From Zoogloeaceae bacterium (GTDB taxonomy: Bacteria; Pseudomonadota; Gammaproteobacteria; Burkholderiales; Rhodocyclaceae): 6,279 nt of DNA. Shown here one piece after another: positions 1 through 6,170 of the stretch (position 1 is the first letter of the stretch; each line of letters starts with the position of its first letter). The DNA lies in contig JAISLJ010000214.1 in NCBI GenBank assembly GCA_031290955.1, positions 1-6,279 on the forward strand, given 5' to 3'. Under the pieces are notes generated by a model, which searched no databases, had not been told where the DNA came from, and was given only the letters and a program-made list of their open reading frames with translations. A program made the translations under genes and the position numbers.

Positions 1-27
1 CTCTTCCTGCACGAGCGTCCGCTTCAT
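1..27 (-). CDS. First nine codons of a gene leaving the window, possibly a transposase
   Basis: The minus strand has a perfect Shine-Dalgarno, AAGGAGG (complement of 34-40), six bases before an ATG at 27-25. The reading frame gives MKRTLVQEE and then leaves the window. The strong ribosome site makes a real start likely. The function cannot be read from nine residues. Its place about 110 bp inside a putative IS end, reading inward, suggests the transposase of that element. An ordinary chromosomal gene downstream of a repeated regulatory sequence is the alternative. Confidence 0.5.
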
Positions 28-139
28 CTCAAGCCTCCTTGGAATTCCCAGGGAGATACTATGACGACCGGACAACTATCGCGCTACAAAGGTGGACAGA
101 TAGGAAGCTCGCTACAAAAAAGTGTAAAAAGACTTGACA
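1..139 (-). mobile_element. Terminal region of a putative insertion sequence, continuing left of the window
   Basis: Read on the minus strand this begins TGTCAA (complement of 134-139). A 17-nt variable spacer follows, then a conserved block starting TGTAGCGAGC (complement of 91-116), then a less conserved stretch to about 51, and then a gene start at 27. The same layout recurs at 6171-6259 with a constant offset of 6120 and no gaps: 26 of 26 bases match at 91-116, 49 of 54 match over 63-116, and TTGACA matches again at 134-139. Conservation of short boxes at fixed spacing suits transposase-binding sites at an IS end. The family is not settled. TG-starting ends with TGTCAA boxes occur in several rve-transposase IS families. 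It could instead be a repeated promoter or regulatory region. Confidence 0.45.
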
Positions 140-192
140 AGATGAATTTTCCCCTCATCATAATTACAAGCCGCAAGCCGTCCTGTCATCGT

Positions 193-217
193 AGGGGCGG
201 GTTTCAAACCCGCCCCT
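193..217. repeat. Perfect 25-bp palindrome (12-bp arms, 1-nt centre)
   Basis: The arm AGGGGCGGGTTT at 193-204 is followed by a single C at 205 and its exact reverse complement AAACCCGCCCCT at 206-217. A GC-rich palindrome of this type (GGGGCGGG, TTT, AAA, CCCGCCCC) is a widespread dispersed repeat in bacterial intergenic DNA. It would fold into a hairpin in RNA from either strand or extrude in DNA. There is no T-run after it on either strand, so it does not look like an intrinsic terminator. Confidence 0.75.
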
Positions 218-293
218 GCCGTCGCGCCCGCCCCCCTCTTCGCCGCTTCCCGCCACGTTCGCGGATGCTGCTCCGCCACTCGCGTATACTTCA

Positions 294-347
294 TTGCGAC
301 CACGCCCCACCCCGTCATTCTCCGGGCCGCAGGCCCGTGGCAATCCA
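294..347 (+). repeat. REP-like intergenic repeat, copy 1
   Basis: This 54-base unit matches 511-564 at 48 of 54 positions with no gaps. Its core is CGTCATT followed by a small hairpin (GGGCC-GCA-GGCCC) and GTGGCAATCCA. The CGTCATTGCGAG...GCAATCCA type is a common dispersed bacterial repeat. Where read as protein it produces false peptides such as MDCHGPAA. In this copy the GCGA after CGTCATT has changed to CTCC. Confidence 0.8.
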
Positions 348-391
348 CACCCCTTTTCCCCCTTGGAACACCTCACGCGAAGAAGCGGGGT

Positions 392-426
392 GTGGATTTC
401 CGCGTCGCTTCGCGCCTCGCAATGAC
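392..426 (-). repeat. REP-like intergenic repeat, copy 2, inverted
   Basis: On the minus strand this reads CGTCATTGCGAGGCGCGAAG and continues to AAATCCA. It therefore has the same conserved ends as the copies at 294-347 and 511-564, with a different central hairpin (GCGCGAAGCG type). It lies between the two direct copies in the opposite orientation. Variable loops between constant ends are typical of REP-family elements. Confidence 0.7.
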
Positions 427-510
427 GAGGATTTGGATGCCTCGCGCTTCCTTTCTCGTCACGATGAAGGGTTGGAGTTGGGCGTGTCGTTGTGGGCGGA
501 CATCCCATTC

Positions 511-564
511 TTGCGACCACACCCCACCTCGTCATTGCGAGGGCCGCAGGCCCGTGGCAATCCA
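511..564 (+). repeat. REP-like intergenic repeat, copy 3
   Basis: This is the best-preserved copy, with intact CGTCATTGCGAGGGCC, the GGGCC-GCA-GGCCC hairpin and GTGGCAATCCA. It is identical at 48 of 54 positions to 294-347. Together the three copies occupy much of a gene-free stretch (140-611). Apart from them and the palindrome at 193-217, I see no coding signal in that stretch. Confidence 0.8.
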
Positions 565-611
565 TCGGCGGATGGCAGCGGCGGCGTCACCCCGGCTACT
601 GTCACTTTCAA

Positions 612-700
612 GGAAGGTCTGAACAAGTCCCTTTTCCGAAAAACAAATCTAATAAAATCAATGATATAAACTGCTGGTCTGGGACTTTTTCAGCGTTTCC
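612..700. mobile_element. Putative MITE, 89 bp, with 20-bp terminal inverted repeats
   Basis: The left end at 612-631 (GGAAGGTCTGAACAAGTCCC) and the reverse complement of 681-700 (GGAAACGCTGAAAAAGTCCC) match at 16 of 20 positions. The interior is strikingly AT-rich against the GC-rich surroundings and has no ORF of note. The element is flanked on both sides by TCAA (608-611 and 701-704), which fits a 4-bp target-site duplication. Size, inverted ends, AT-rich core and duplication together fit a miniature inverted-repeat transposable element moved by a transposase supplied elsewhere. The GGTCTGAACAAGTCC end resembles DDE-transposase IS ends (IS5-like), but I cannot assign the family. A four-base duplication can occur by chance. 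Confidence 0.55.
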
Positions 701-763
701 TCAACAATTCCACGGGCCACGATTACACTCGCCGACGGGCCGATCAAGGGCGACGGGTACTGA
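701..763 (+). pseudogene. Possible C-terminal remnant of a coding sequence
   Basis: Immediately after the putative MITE, one frame reads STIPRATITLADGPIKGDGY and stops at TGA 761-763. Most codons from 722 on end in G or C (ATC, AAG, GGC, GAC, GGG, TAC), as in the real genes of this window, and the peptide looks protein-like. The frame has no start codon: it opens after a TGA at 662-664 inside the AT-rich element. This could be the 3' end of a gene cut by the insertion, or chance. I do not recognise the protein. Confidence 0.25.
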
Positions 764-853
764 CAAGCCTTTGGGATCAGGACGTAGTACACTCATCCCT
801 TTGCGCCGGGCTTCGGAAAAAGCGCCCCGGCATCTCCAGGACAGCGGCCCGCC

Positions 854-1741
854 ATGATCGCCCCCACGACAGCCCCAAAGACAGACAGCAAAACAGACCT
901 CTATGCCGTTTTCGGAAACCCGATTGCGCATTCCCTGAGTCCGCGCATCCACACCGCCTTTGCCGCCGCGACCGGGCAAGCCCTGCGTTACGAAACGCGC
1001 CTGGCGCCACGGGAGGGTTTTGTCGAGGCCTGGCGCGTATTCGTCGCGCAAGGCGGGCGGGGGGCCAATGTGACCGTTCCCTTCAAGGAAGACGCCTTTC
1101 GCCTGTGCGCCCGCCCGGAAAACGCGCTTTCGGAACGCGCCCGGCTCTCTGGCGCGGTCAATACCCTGTGCCGCGAGGGCGAGCGGGTTTTCGGGGACAA
1201 CACGGATGGCGCGGGCCTGCTCCGCGATCTTGAAGGGAATCTCGCGGCGCGGCTTGCCGGGCGCAGGGTCTTGCTTCTGGGCGCGGGCGGCGCGGCGCGT
1301 GGCGTCCTGCCGCCCTTGCGCGCCCGCCATCCAGCCTGCCTGTGCATTGCCAATCGCACGGCGGAAAAAGCCCGGGCGCTGGCGGCGGAATTCAGTACGC
1401 CAGAACTTCCCCTTGCCGGATGCGGCTTCGCGGAATTGCCGACGATCCTGAATGAGGGCGCGTTCGATATCGTCCTCAACGCCACTGCCGCCAGCCTCGC
1501 AAACACCACGCCACCACTTCCCCCCGGCCTGTTCGCGCCGGAGGCTTTGGCCTATGACATGATGTACGGAAAGGGCCAGACGCCGTTCCTCAAGGCGGCG
1601 GCTGAAATTGGCGCGAAAACCCTTTCCGACGGCCTGGGCATGCTGGTGGAACAGGCCGCCGAATCCTTCCTCCTCTGGCGCGGCATCCGTCCGGAAACCC
1701 GCGCCATTCTGGAGGGGTTGAGGGCGTTGGATGCTGGATGA
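854..1741 (+). CDS. aroE: Shikimate dehydrogenase (NADP-dependent)
   Basis: This enzyme reduces 3-dehydroshikimate to shikimate with NADPH in the cytoplasm, the fourth step of chorismate and aromatic amino-acid synthesis. The 295-aa product is slightly longer than the usual 270-280 because of a roughly 15-residue polar leader before LYAVFGNPIAHSLSP. Substrate-binding SLSP is at 27-30, NVTVPFK at 72-78 with catalytic Lys78, AVNT at 101-104, and NTDG at 116-119 with catalytic Asp118. The Rossmann part has GAGGAARG at 143-150, NRT at 167-169, YDMMYG at 234-239 and GLGMLVEQAA at 260-269. No essential residue is missing, so it should be active. The chosen ATG is the only start before the conserved core, and its AGGA at 838-841 is rather distant (12 nt). 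It converges on the tlpA-like gene across 24 bp. I see no clear promoter. Confidence 0.96.
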   Translation: MIAPTTAPKTDSKTDLYAVFGNPIAHSLSPRIHTAFAAATGQALRYETRLAPREGFVEAWRVFVAQGGRGANVTVPFKEDAFRLCARPENALSERARLSGAVNTLCREGERVFGDNTDGAGLLRDLEGNLAARLAGRRVLLLGAGGAARGVLPPLRARHPACLCIANRTAEKARALAAEFSTPELPLAGCGFAELPTILNEGAFDIVLNATAASLANTTPPLPPGLFAPEALAYDMMYGKGQTPFLKAAAEIGAKTLSDGLGMLVEQAAESFLLWRGIRPETRAILEGLRALDAG

Positions 1742-1765
1742 CAGGGGATCGGAAAACAGGAAAAA

Positions 1766-2377
1766 TTACGGGCGGCTTGCCTTTTGCAGCAGGCGGGCAA
1801 GCTCTTCTTCCGGGAAGCGCCCCGCCTTGCGGGCCAGGATGTTGCCGTTCGGATCAACAACCAGTGTAAACGGAAGCCCCATGTGCGGGTTGCCCAGTTT
1901 GCCGCTCAGGGCAAGGATTGCCTCGTCGCTCACGGGAAGCGGGTAGGAGACCGGAGTTTTTGCCGCGAAGACCTTCACCTTTTCCGGCGCATCGACGGCA
2001 ATGCCGATGAATTGCACGCCACGGGGCCGGAAAGTCTCTTGCAGGCGCGAGAAGGCGGGCATTTCCGCCTTGCAGGGCGCGCACCAGGTCGCCCACAGGT
2101 TGATGACCCGGATGCGTCCGCGCCATTGGGCAAGGTCGATCTGTTCGCCTTGGGCATCGGGCAGTTTCAGCGCGAGAAGTTGCGCGAGCGCGGCGGTTTC
2201 CGTCTGCGCCTCACGGGCGGCGGGCGCGGCAGCGCGGCCCGGTTCGGCGGATGCAGCGGGGGCAAGCGAAGCAATCGGGATCAGGCCCGCCAGCAGCGCG
2301 GCAAGGCACAGGGCGCGGAAGATTTTTGCCCGGGTTTTGCGGTGGGTGTTGCGTTGGATTTTGACGTGGGAATTCAT
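1766..2377 (-). CDS. TlpA-like exported thiol-disulfide oxidoreductase
   Basis: The 203-aa product has a basic N-terminus, a hydrophobic segment at about 20-41 (IFRALCLAALLAGLIPIASL) and an ASA site at 42-44. It should therefore be exported by Sec to the periplasm, or stay anchored if uncleaved. A low-complexity Ala/Glu linker leads to a thioredoxin fold with WATWCAPC at 95-102 (redox cysteines 99 and 102). The cis-proline region GLPFTLVVD has Pro169. This is the TlpA/ResA/AhpC-TSA-type redoxin pattern. Such proteins reduce or isomerise disulfides, often in cytochrome c or cell-envelope maturation, but the partner here is unknown. Its ATG overlaps the TGA of the upstream gene (ATGA at 2377-2374), and GGAG lies 5 nt before it, which indicates translational coupling in an operon. 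Confidence 0.9.
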   Translation of the reverse strand: MNSHVKIQRNTHRKTRAKIFRALCLAALLAGLIPIASLAPAASAEPGRAAAPAAREAQTETAALAQLLALKLPDAQGEQIDLAQWRGRIRVINLWATWCAPCKAEMPAFSRLQETFRPRGVQFIGIAVDAPEKVKVFAAKTPVSYPLPVSDEAILALSGKLGNPHMGLPFTLVVDPNGNILARKAGRFPEEELARLLQKASRP

Positions 2378-2991
2378 GCGTTCTCCAGAAGCGCCTCCAG
2401 CGCCTCCAGCCGGATGCGCTGCCGCAGGCGGCCATCCCGGTGCTTGAAGGCGTGGCGCTCGCAGTGGGGCGGGAAGATCGAGAGATTGGCTTCCGCCAAG
2501 GGTGTGGCAAGGCGCAGGATGGCTTCCAGCCAGTGGTTGTGCCAGTGATGGCCCTGGCGCGGGTCTGCGTGCGTCACCGGCAGACCCTGATCCAGAAGGA
2601 AAATTTCCACTTCCTTGGCGCTATCGGCAAAGAGGAGGAGGTCAATGGCGGAAAACGCGCCCGCCGTGCCTTCCAGCACCGGGCCGGTAAGATAGGGGCG
2701 GAAATCGGCGAGGAAGGCCATGAGGTCGGCGGCCTCCCGCCGCAAGCGACGCAGGATTTCCGGTTGCGTATCGCCCTGGTGCAGCGTCTGGTAGAGGCGC
2801 AGTTCCGTTTCCACTTCCGCATTGTCCGGCAGGCTGGCGGAAGCAGGCAGGCCCAGTTGGCGCGCCGCCTTCTCCTTGGCGCGGCCAATGTCGGTCACGC
2901 CGTCTTCCGCCATCAGCCGGGCGGCGGCGCTGGCGATGCGGGCGCGGGAGGTTTGGGCGGCGCGAAAGGCGCGAGAGGGACGGTCTGTCAT
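2374..2991 (-). CDS. Conserved-type protein of unknown function with a degenerate nucleotidyltransferase-like motif
   Basis: This 205-aa, probably soluble protein has no signal peptide or membrane segment. Residues 15-50 are helical and Ala/Arg-rich (RIASAAARLMAEDGVTDI), faintly like a TetR N-terminal helix but without a clear turn-helix. Residues 60-95 are charged helices. Residues 103-121 (GPVLEGTAGAFSAIDLLLF) resemble the GS-x(5)-SDID core of minimal nucleotidyltransferases, with Ala115 where the first acidic residue is expected and Asp117 kept. A His-rich segment follows at 148-153 (HHWHNH), then a basic tail at 183-195. It is the first gene of the minus-strand operon, overlapping the thioredoxin gene by 4 bp and divergent from mpl. 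Its coding reality is well supported by context and codon use. Its activity is unknown, and catalysis is doubtful given the missing acidic residue. Confidence 0.85.
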   Translation of the reverse strand: MTDRPSRAFRAAQTSRARIASAAARLMAEDGVTDIGRAKEKAARQLGLPASASLPDNAEVETELRLYQTLHQGDTQPEILRRLRREAADLMAFLADFRPYLTGPVLEGTAGAFSAIDLLLFADSAKEVEIFLLDQGLPVTHADPRQGHHWHNHWLEAILRLATPLAEANLSIFPPHCERHAFKHRDGRLRQRIRLEALEALLENA

Positions 2992-3125
2992 GCAAGCATA
3001 CTCTGGCCGGGCTGGCGTTCGCTCGAATCGGCGGTAGAATCCGGCCTTCGGATCGGCTTCAAATTGGCTCCAGATTGTACCTTCGATCCCCCTCGTTCCT
3101 CTTTCTTTTTGTTGGGAAAATCCTT
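2992..3125. promoter_or_regulatory. Divergent intergenic region between the tlpA operon and mpl
   Basis: These 134 bases separate two diverging genes and so should hold promoters for both, unless transcription enters from further away. The best -10-like hexamer is TAGAAT at 3035-3040 on the plus strand, but its upstream -35 match (CTGGCG, 17-bp spacing) is poor. A pyrimidine-rich tract (CCCCCTCGTTCCTCTTTC, 3088-3105) precedes mpl, and its only ribosome-site candidate is GGGA at 3114-3117. I see no operator-like palindrome. Confidence 0.3.
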
Positions 3126-4490
3126 ATGCGCATTCATATCTTGGGCATCTGCGGCACGTTCATGGGCGGGCTGGCCCAGTTGGCGCAGGCGGCGGGACAC
3201 ACGGTCAGCGGCTGCGACGCCAATGTCTATCCGCCCATGAGCACGCAGTTGCAGGCGGCGGGCATCGCGCTTAACGAAGGCTACGACCCGGCGGCGCTGC
3301 GCCGCAAGCCGGACCTGTTCGTGGTCGGCAACGCCATTTCCCGGGGGAACCCTTTGCTGGAAGCCATCCTGGATACGGGCGCGCCCTATGTTTCCGGCCC
3401 GGAATGGCTTGCCCGGCATGTGCTGCAAGGCCGCTGGACGCTGGCGGTGGCAGGGACGCACGGCAAGACCACGACCGCCGCCATGCTGGCCTGGATACTG
3501 GATGACGCCAAGCTCGATCCGGGCTTCCTGATCGGCGGCGTTCCCTGCGACTTCGGCGTTTCCGCCCGCTTGGGGAAGCTGCCCTTCTTCGTGATCGAGG
3601 CGGACGAATACGACACCGCCTTTTGCGACAAACGCTCGAAATTCGTGCATTACCGGCCTCGCACCCTCATTCTCAACAATCTCGAATACGATCACGCCGA
3701 TATCTTCGCGGATCTTGCCGCCATCGAAACGCAATTCCATCATCTCGTGCGCACCGTGCCCGCCAACGGGAGGATCATCGTCCGGCATGGCGAGGCGAGC
3801 CTCGAACGTGTGCTGGCGCGCGGTTGCTGGACGCCTGTCCTCTGGTTTGGCGACCCTGACGCCCCTGGCGCGGAACGCCTCACGGGCGACGATGCCGATG
3901 GCTCGCTCATCCTCTCCGGCCCGCAGGGCGAAATCGCCCGGACAACATGGGCGCTTGCCGGGACGCACAACCGCGCCAATGCCCTGGCCGCGCTCCTTGC
4001 CGCCCGGCATGCTGGTGTTCCGCTCGCGGCGGGGCTTGCCGCCCTTGGGCGCTTCCAGGGCGTCAAACGCCGTCTGGAAGTGCGCGGCACGGTCGCGGGC
4101 ATCACGCTCTACGACGATTTCGCGCATCACCCGACCGCAATCGCCACCACGCTCGAAGGTCTGCGCCGCCGTGTCGGCAAGGCCGCGCGCATCCTCGCGG
4201 TGCTGGAGCCGCGCTCGAACACCATGAAACTGGGCGTGATGAAGGAAAAGCTCCCCGCAAGCCTGGCGGCGGCAGACCAGGTTTTCTGCCATGCGGCGAA
4301 CCTGGGCTGGAACGCCGCCGCCGCGCTGGCCCCCTTGGGCGCGCGCGCCCATGTGACGGAAGACCTCGCCCACCTGATCGCGGCAATCACCGCCGCCGCC
4401 CGCCCCGGCGACCACATCCTCGTCATGAGCAACGGCGGTTTCGGCGGCATCCATGAAAAACTGCTCGCGGCACTGGCCCAGCACACCTGA
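3126..4490 (+). CDS. mpl: UDP-MurNAc:L-Ala-gamma-D-Glu-meso-DAP ligase (murein peptide ligase)
   Basis: This cytoplasmic ATP-dependent ligase of the Mur family joins the recycled tripeptide L-Ala-D-Glu-mDAP to UDP-MurNAc, returning murein fragments to wall synthesis. The product is 454 aa, the usual length. In order there are the N-terminal GICGTFMGG at 8-15, P-loop GTHGKTTT at 110-117, EADEYDTAF at 158-166, NLEYDHADIF at 185-194, ATPase GTHNRANA at 279-286, FQGVKRRLE at 310-318, DDFAHHP at 330-336 and EPRSNTMK at 361-368, with MSNGGFGG near the C-terminus. The GxCGTFMG start and the HHP and EPRSNTM motifs separate Mpl from MurC. A start at 3075 in the same frame would add 17 residues, but Mpl proteins begin right at M-x-IHILG, so 3126 is preferred. 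All motifs are intact. Confidence 0.96.
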   Translation: MRIHILGICGTFMGGLAQLAQAAGHTVSGCDANVYPPMSTQLQAAGIALNEGYDPAALRRKPDLFVVGNAISRGNPLLEAILDTGAPYVSGPEWLARHVLQGRWTLAVAGTHGKTTTAAMLAWILDDAKLDPGFLIGGVPCDFGVSARLGKLPFFVIEADEYDTAFCDKRSKFVHYRPRTLILNNLEYDHADIFADLAAIETQFHHLVRTVPANGRIIVRHGEASLERVLARGCWTPVLWFGDPDAPGAERLTGDDADGSLILSGPQGEIARTTWALAGTHNRANALAALLAARHAGVPLAAGLAALGRFQGVKRRLEVRGTVAGITLYDDFAHHPTAIATTLEGLRRRVGKAARILAVLEPRSNTMKLGVMKEKLPASLAAADQVFCHAANLGWNAAAALAPLGARAHVTEDLAHLIAAITAAARPGDHILVMSNGGFGGIHEKLLAALAQHT

Positions 4491-4523
4491 GATGATGCGG
4501 CAATGATTTCCGGGAGACAGGAC

Positions 4524-4827
4524 ATGGTGAAAAAATCGCTGTGCCACCTGCTCCGCGCCCTCCTCACCCGGGATCGCGGTTTGTGGTGTGGTGGCGGTAT
4601 TCGCGGGATGGATTGGAGAGATTTGCGACCGGCATGTTCCGTTTGACGCCAAGCCCAATCCGGTGGTCGTCAAGGATGGCGTCTATTGGTTTCCCTTGGG
4701 TGGGCGGCTGTTTGCGGTTCCTGAAAAGTACGGGTGGAATTCGACGGATGGCAGTGCGCGGCGCGAATCGCGCCAGTTTATTCATGCAGAGGATTTCTTT
4801 TCAGTTCCCTGCGCCACGGAAAGATAG
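4524..4827 (+). pseudogene. Small membrane-anchored protein, apparently frameshifted
   Basis: A good ribosome site (GGGAGA, 4512-4517) precedes ATG 4524, and the frame begins MVKKSLCHLLRALLT. It then runs into unlikely sequence and ends soon after. From about 4570 the neighbouring frame (read from GTG 4588 to TAG 4825-4827) gives GIAVCGVVAVFAGWIGEIC, a convincing transmembrane segment. A soluble domain follows: FDAKPNPVVVKDGVYWFPLG, then GRLFAVPEKYG. Joined, these make a roughly 100-aa type II membrane protein with a Lys-Lys N-terminus. The frames differ by one base, most simply an extra base in the CACCCGGGATC stretch near 4565-4575. It starts 33 bp after mpl, and its 3' end overlaps the convergent relaxase fragment by 46 bp. 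I do not recognise the family. A sequencing error, or a shorter intact gene starting at GTG 4588, is possible. Confidence 0.5.
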
Positions 4828-6143
4828 GGATTATTCGGCGGCGCATCGTCGAACAGGCATTTCGGGCTTTTCAACAAATAGCCATGCAGACGATGCGTCT
4901 TGCGCGGCCCGGCGACTTCGCAAATCCAGATGTTGAGGCCGTTTTCTTGTTTGCGGTGTAATTGCAGTTTCTCAAAGCGTTTCTGTATCCACTGCCAGTC
5001 CGCGAGTTTGTCCGCCTTCGCCAGCGCGCTTACTTTGGGATGTTCCTGCGCGTAACGCTGGAAAATGCCGGGACTGGCGAGATAGACCGTGTTGTCCACC
5101 GTGTGCACCAAGGCTTTTGCGTCATTGATGATGAGAATACGGTTTGCAATTCGCTGGCGCAGCCAGGAAATGAAGTGTTCGCCGGAAGGTTCCTGTGAGG
5201 TATTGGGGGATAGTGGCGCGTGTTCTGGTTCAGCCGTATCCGGTGTTGTTTGCGGAATGGCCGCAATAGTTTCTTGCGGTACATCTTCCGGCGTTTCCCT
5301 GTCCGGCGCGGCGTCGAACAATTCCAGCAGACGATCCACACCATCTGGCGCATTCGGGGGGATGGAATCGGGGGCTTTTTCAAGAGGCGGAATTGCGACA
5401 GCAGGAATTTCGGCGACAGGCGTTTGTGCCAGCGAATCCGGCGGCGCGGTCATTGGCGCTTCATCCGGCGTATCTTCCGCCACTACAATCACAGTCCCCG
5501 CGAACAGCGGCGGGCGTTCTTCATTGGCTTCCCAGATCAGCGCGGGCGAGACCTTGAGAAAGGTGAAGGCATTGCTCCAGCCCGCGTCACTCGTCACGGT
5601 CGCCTTCCAGATGGCTTTGCCGTCCGGCGTCGCCAGGAGGCCATGATCCTGCAACAGGTCAAAAAGCGTCGCGTTGCTCGCCGGAATGCCCTCAATGCCC
5701 TGCGACAACAAGTGCGCCCGCAGCCTGTCTGAAACAGTTTTGCTCACGAGCCAAAGCGCGTCCTGCGTCAGCCAGCCATCGGAGGCTTGCGGCTGGTTCA
5801 GCTTCAGTTCTTCCTTCAGGAGGTAGCGCAGGCCGTCAAGCAACTGCCGTGGCAAGCTGTGCCGCAGCGCGGCCATTGCGCGGGACGGATCGCCGCCAAG
5901 CGCCTGCGCGACCGAAGCGCGGTCGGCCTGAATCACCAGTTCGCCCAAGGTGCCAGCGTGCTCATATTGCCCGGCTAACACGTACAGGAGCGCCGACCAG
6001 GGCGCGGGATAGCCGCCGCTCAACCAATCAAGGATTTCAGGTGTCAGAATGCGGCAATACAGCAGTCTGGCGGCGGCGTTGTGTAGGGCGGTATTCCCGC
6101 TCCTTGCGATAGCGGAAACGGTATGGCAGACGTATCGGCCCAT
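4782..6143 (-). pseudogene. MobH-type (TraI_2) conjugative relaxase, N-terminus missing
   Basis: MobH relaxases nick oriT and pilot DNA in integrative conjugative elements. The readable 453 aa match the second half of such a protein. Residues 20-85 (LHNAAARLLYCRILTPEILDW through GELVIQADRASVAQALGG) and 97-222 (LLDGLRYLLKE, WLTQDALWLVSK, EGIP, AIWKATV, SPALIWE) fit the C-terminal part of the TraI_2 domain. A Pro/Glu/Ala-rich linker spans 223-318. Residues 320-442 (HFISWLRQRI, INDAKALVHTV, LASPGIFQRYA, KLQLHRK, GYLLKSP) fit the TraI_2_C (DUF1528) domain. The N-terminal His/HD metal-binding region, found upstream in full-length members, is absent. The frame stays open only to a stop at 6204-6206, and no ribosome site precedes the ATG. 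Nicking activity is therefore unlikely. No other conjugation genes are visible. Family assignment is by remembered pattern. Confidence 0.75.
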
Positions 6144-6170
6144 GCCAAGGATGCCAGACTCCGGGAAATC

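Noticed and set aside
134..159. Plus-strand promoter TTGACA with CATAAT at 19-bp spacing
   Set aside because: The -35 box is perfect, but the spacing is long and no real gene follows on the plus strand before aroE. The box is better explained as part of the repeated terminal sequence.
61..669. 202-aa plus-strand open frame in the left region, and overlapping minus frames at 112-348 and 164-565
   Set aside because: They run through the IS-like end, the palindrome, the REP-like repeats and the MITE. Peptides such as MDCHGPAA are typical false translations of these repeats.
760..793. Possible aroE promoter (CTGACA with TACACT or TAGTAC)
   Set aside because: Spacing is 20 to 22 bases and the -10 matches are poor, so there is no convincing promoter.
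701..1330. 209-aa minus-strand frame overlapping the 5' half of aroE
   Set aside because: It is low-complexity and basic, has no motifs, and is antisense to a clearly real gene.
1761..1802. Possible terminator for the minus-strand operon: GCTTGCC/GGCAAGC stem at 1775-1781 and 1796-1802
   Set aside because: The stem is only 7 bp with a 14-nt loop, lies inside the coding end, and the T-run (complement of 1761-1765) is 9 nt away. This is too weak to call.
1784..3240. Plus-strand frames opposite the thioredoxin and unknown-protein genes (254 and 266 aa)
   Set aside because: They are mirror frames in GC-rich DNA. The minus-strand frames have a signal peptide, a CxxC motif and an ATGA junction.
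2988..4673. Very long minus-strand open frame (561 aa) opposite mpl
   Set aside because: It is the antisense shadow of mpl in high-GC DNA. Its composition is Arg/Gly/Ala-rich and domain-free, while mpl has every family motif on the plus strand.
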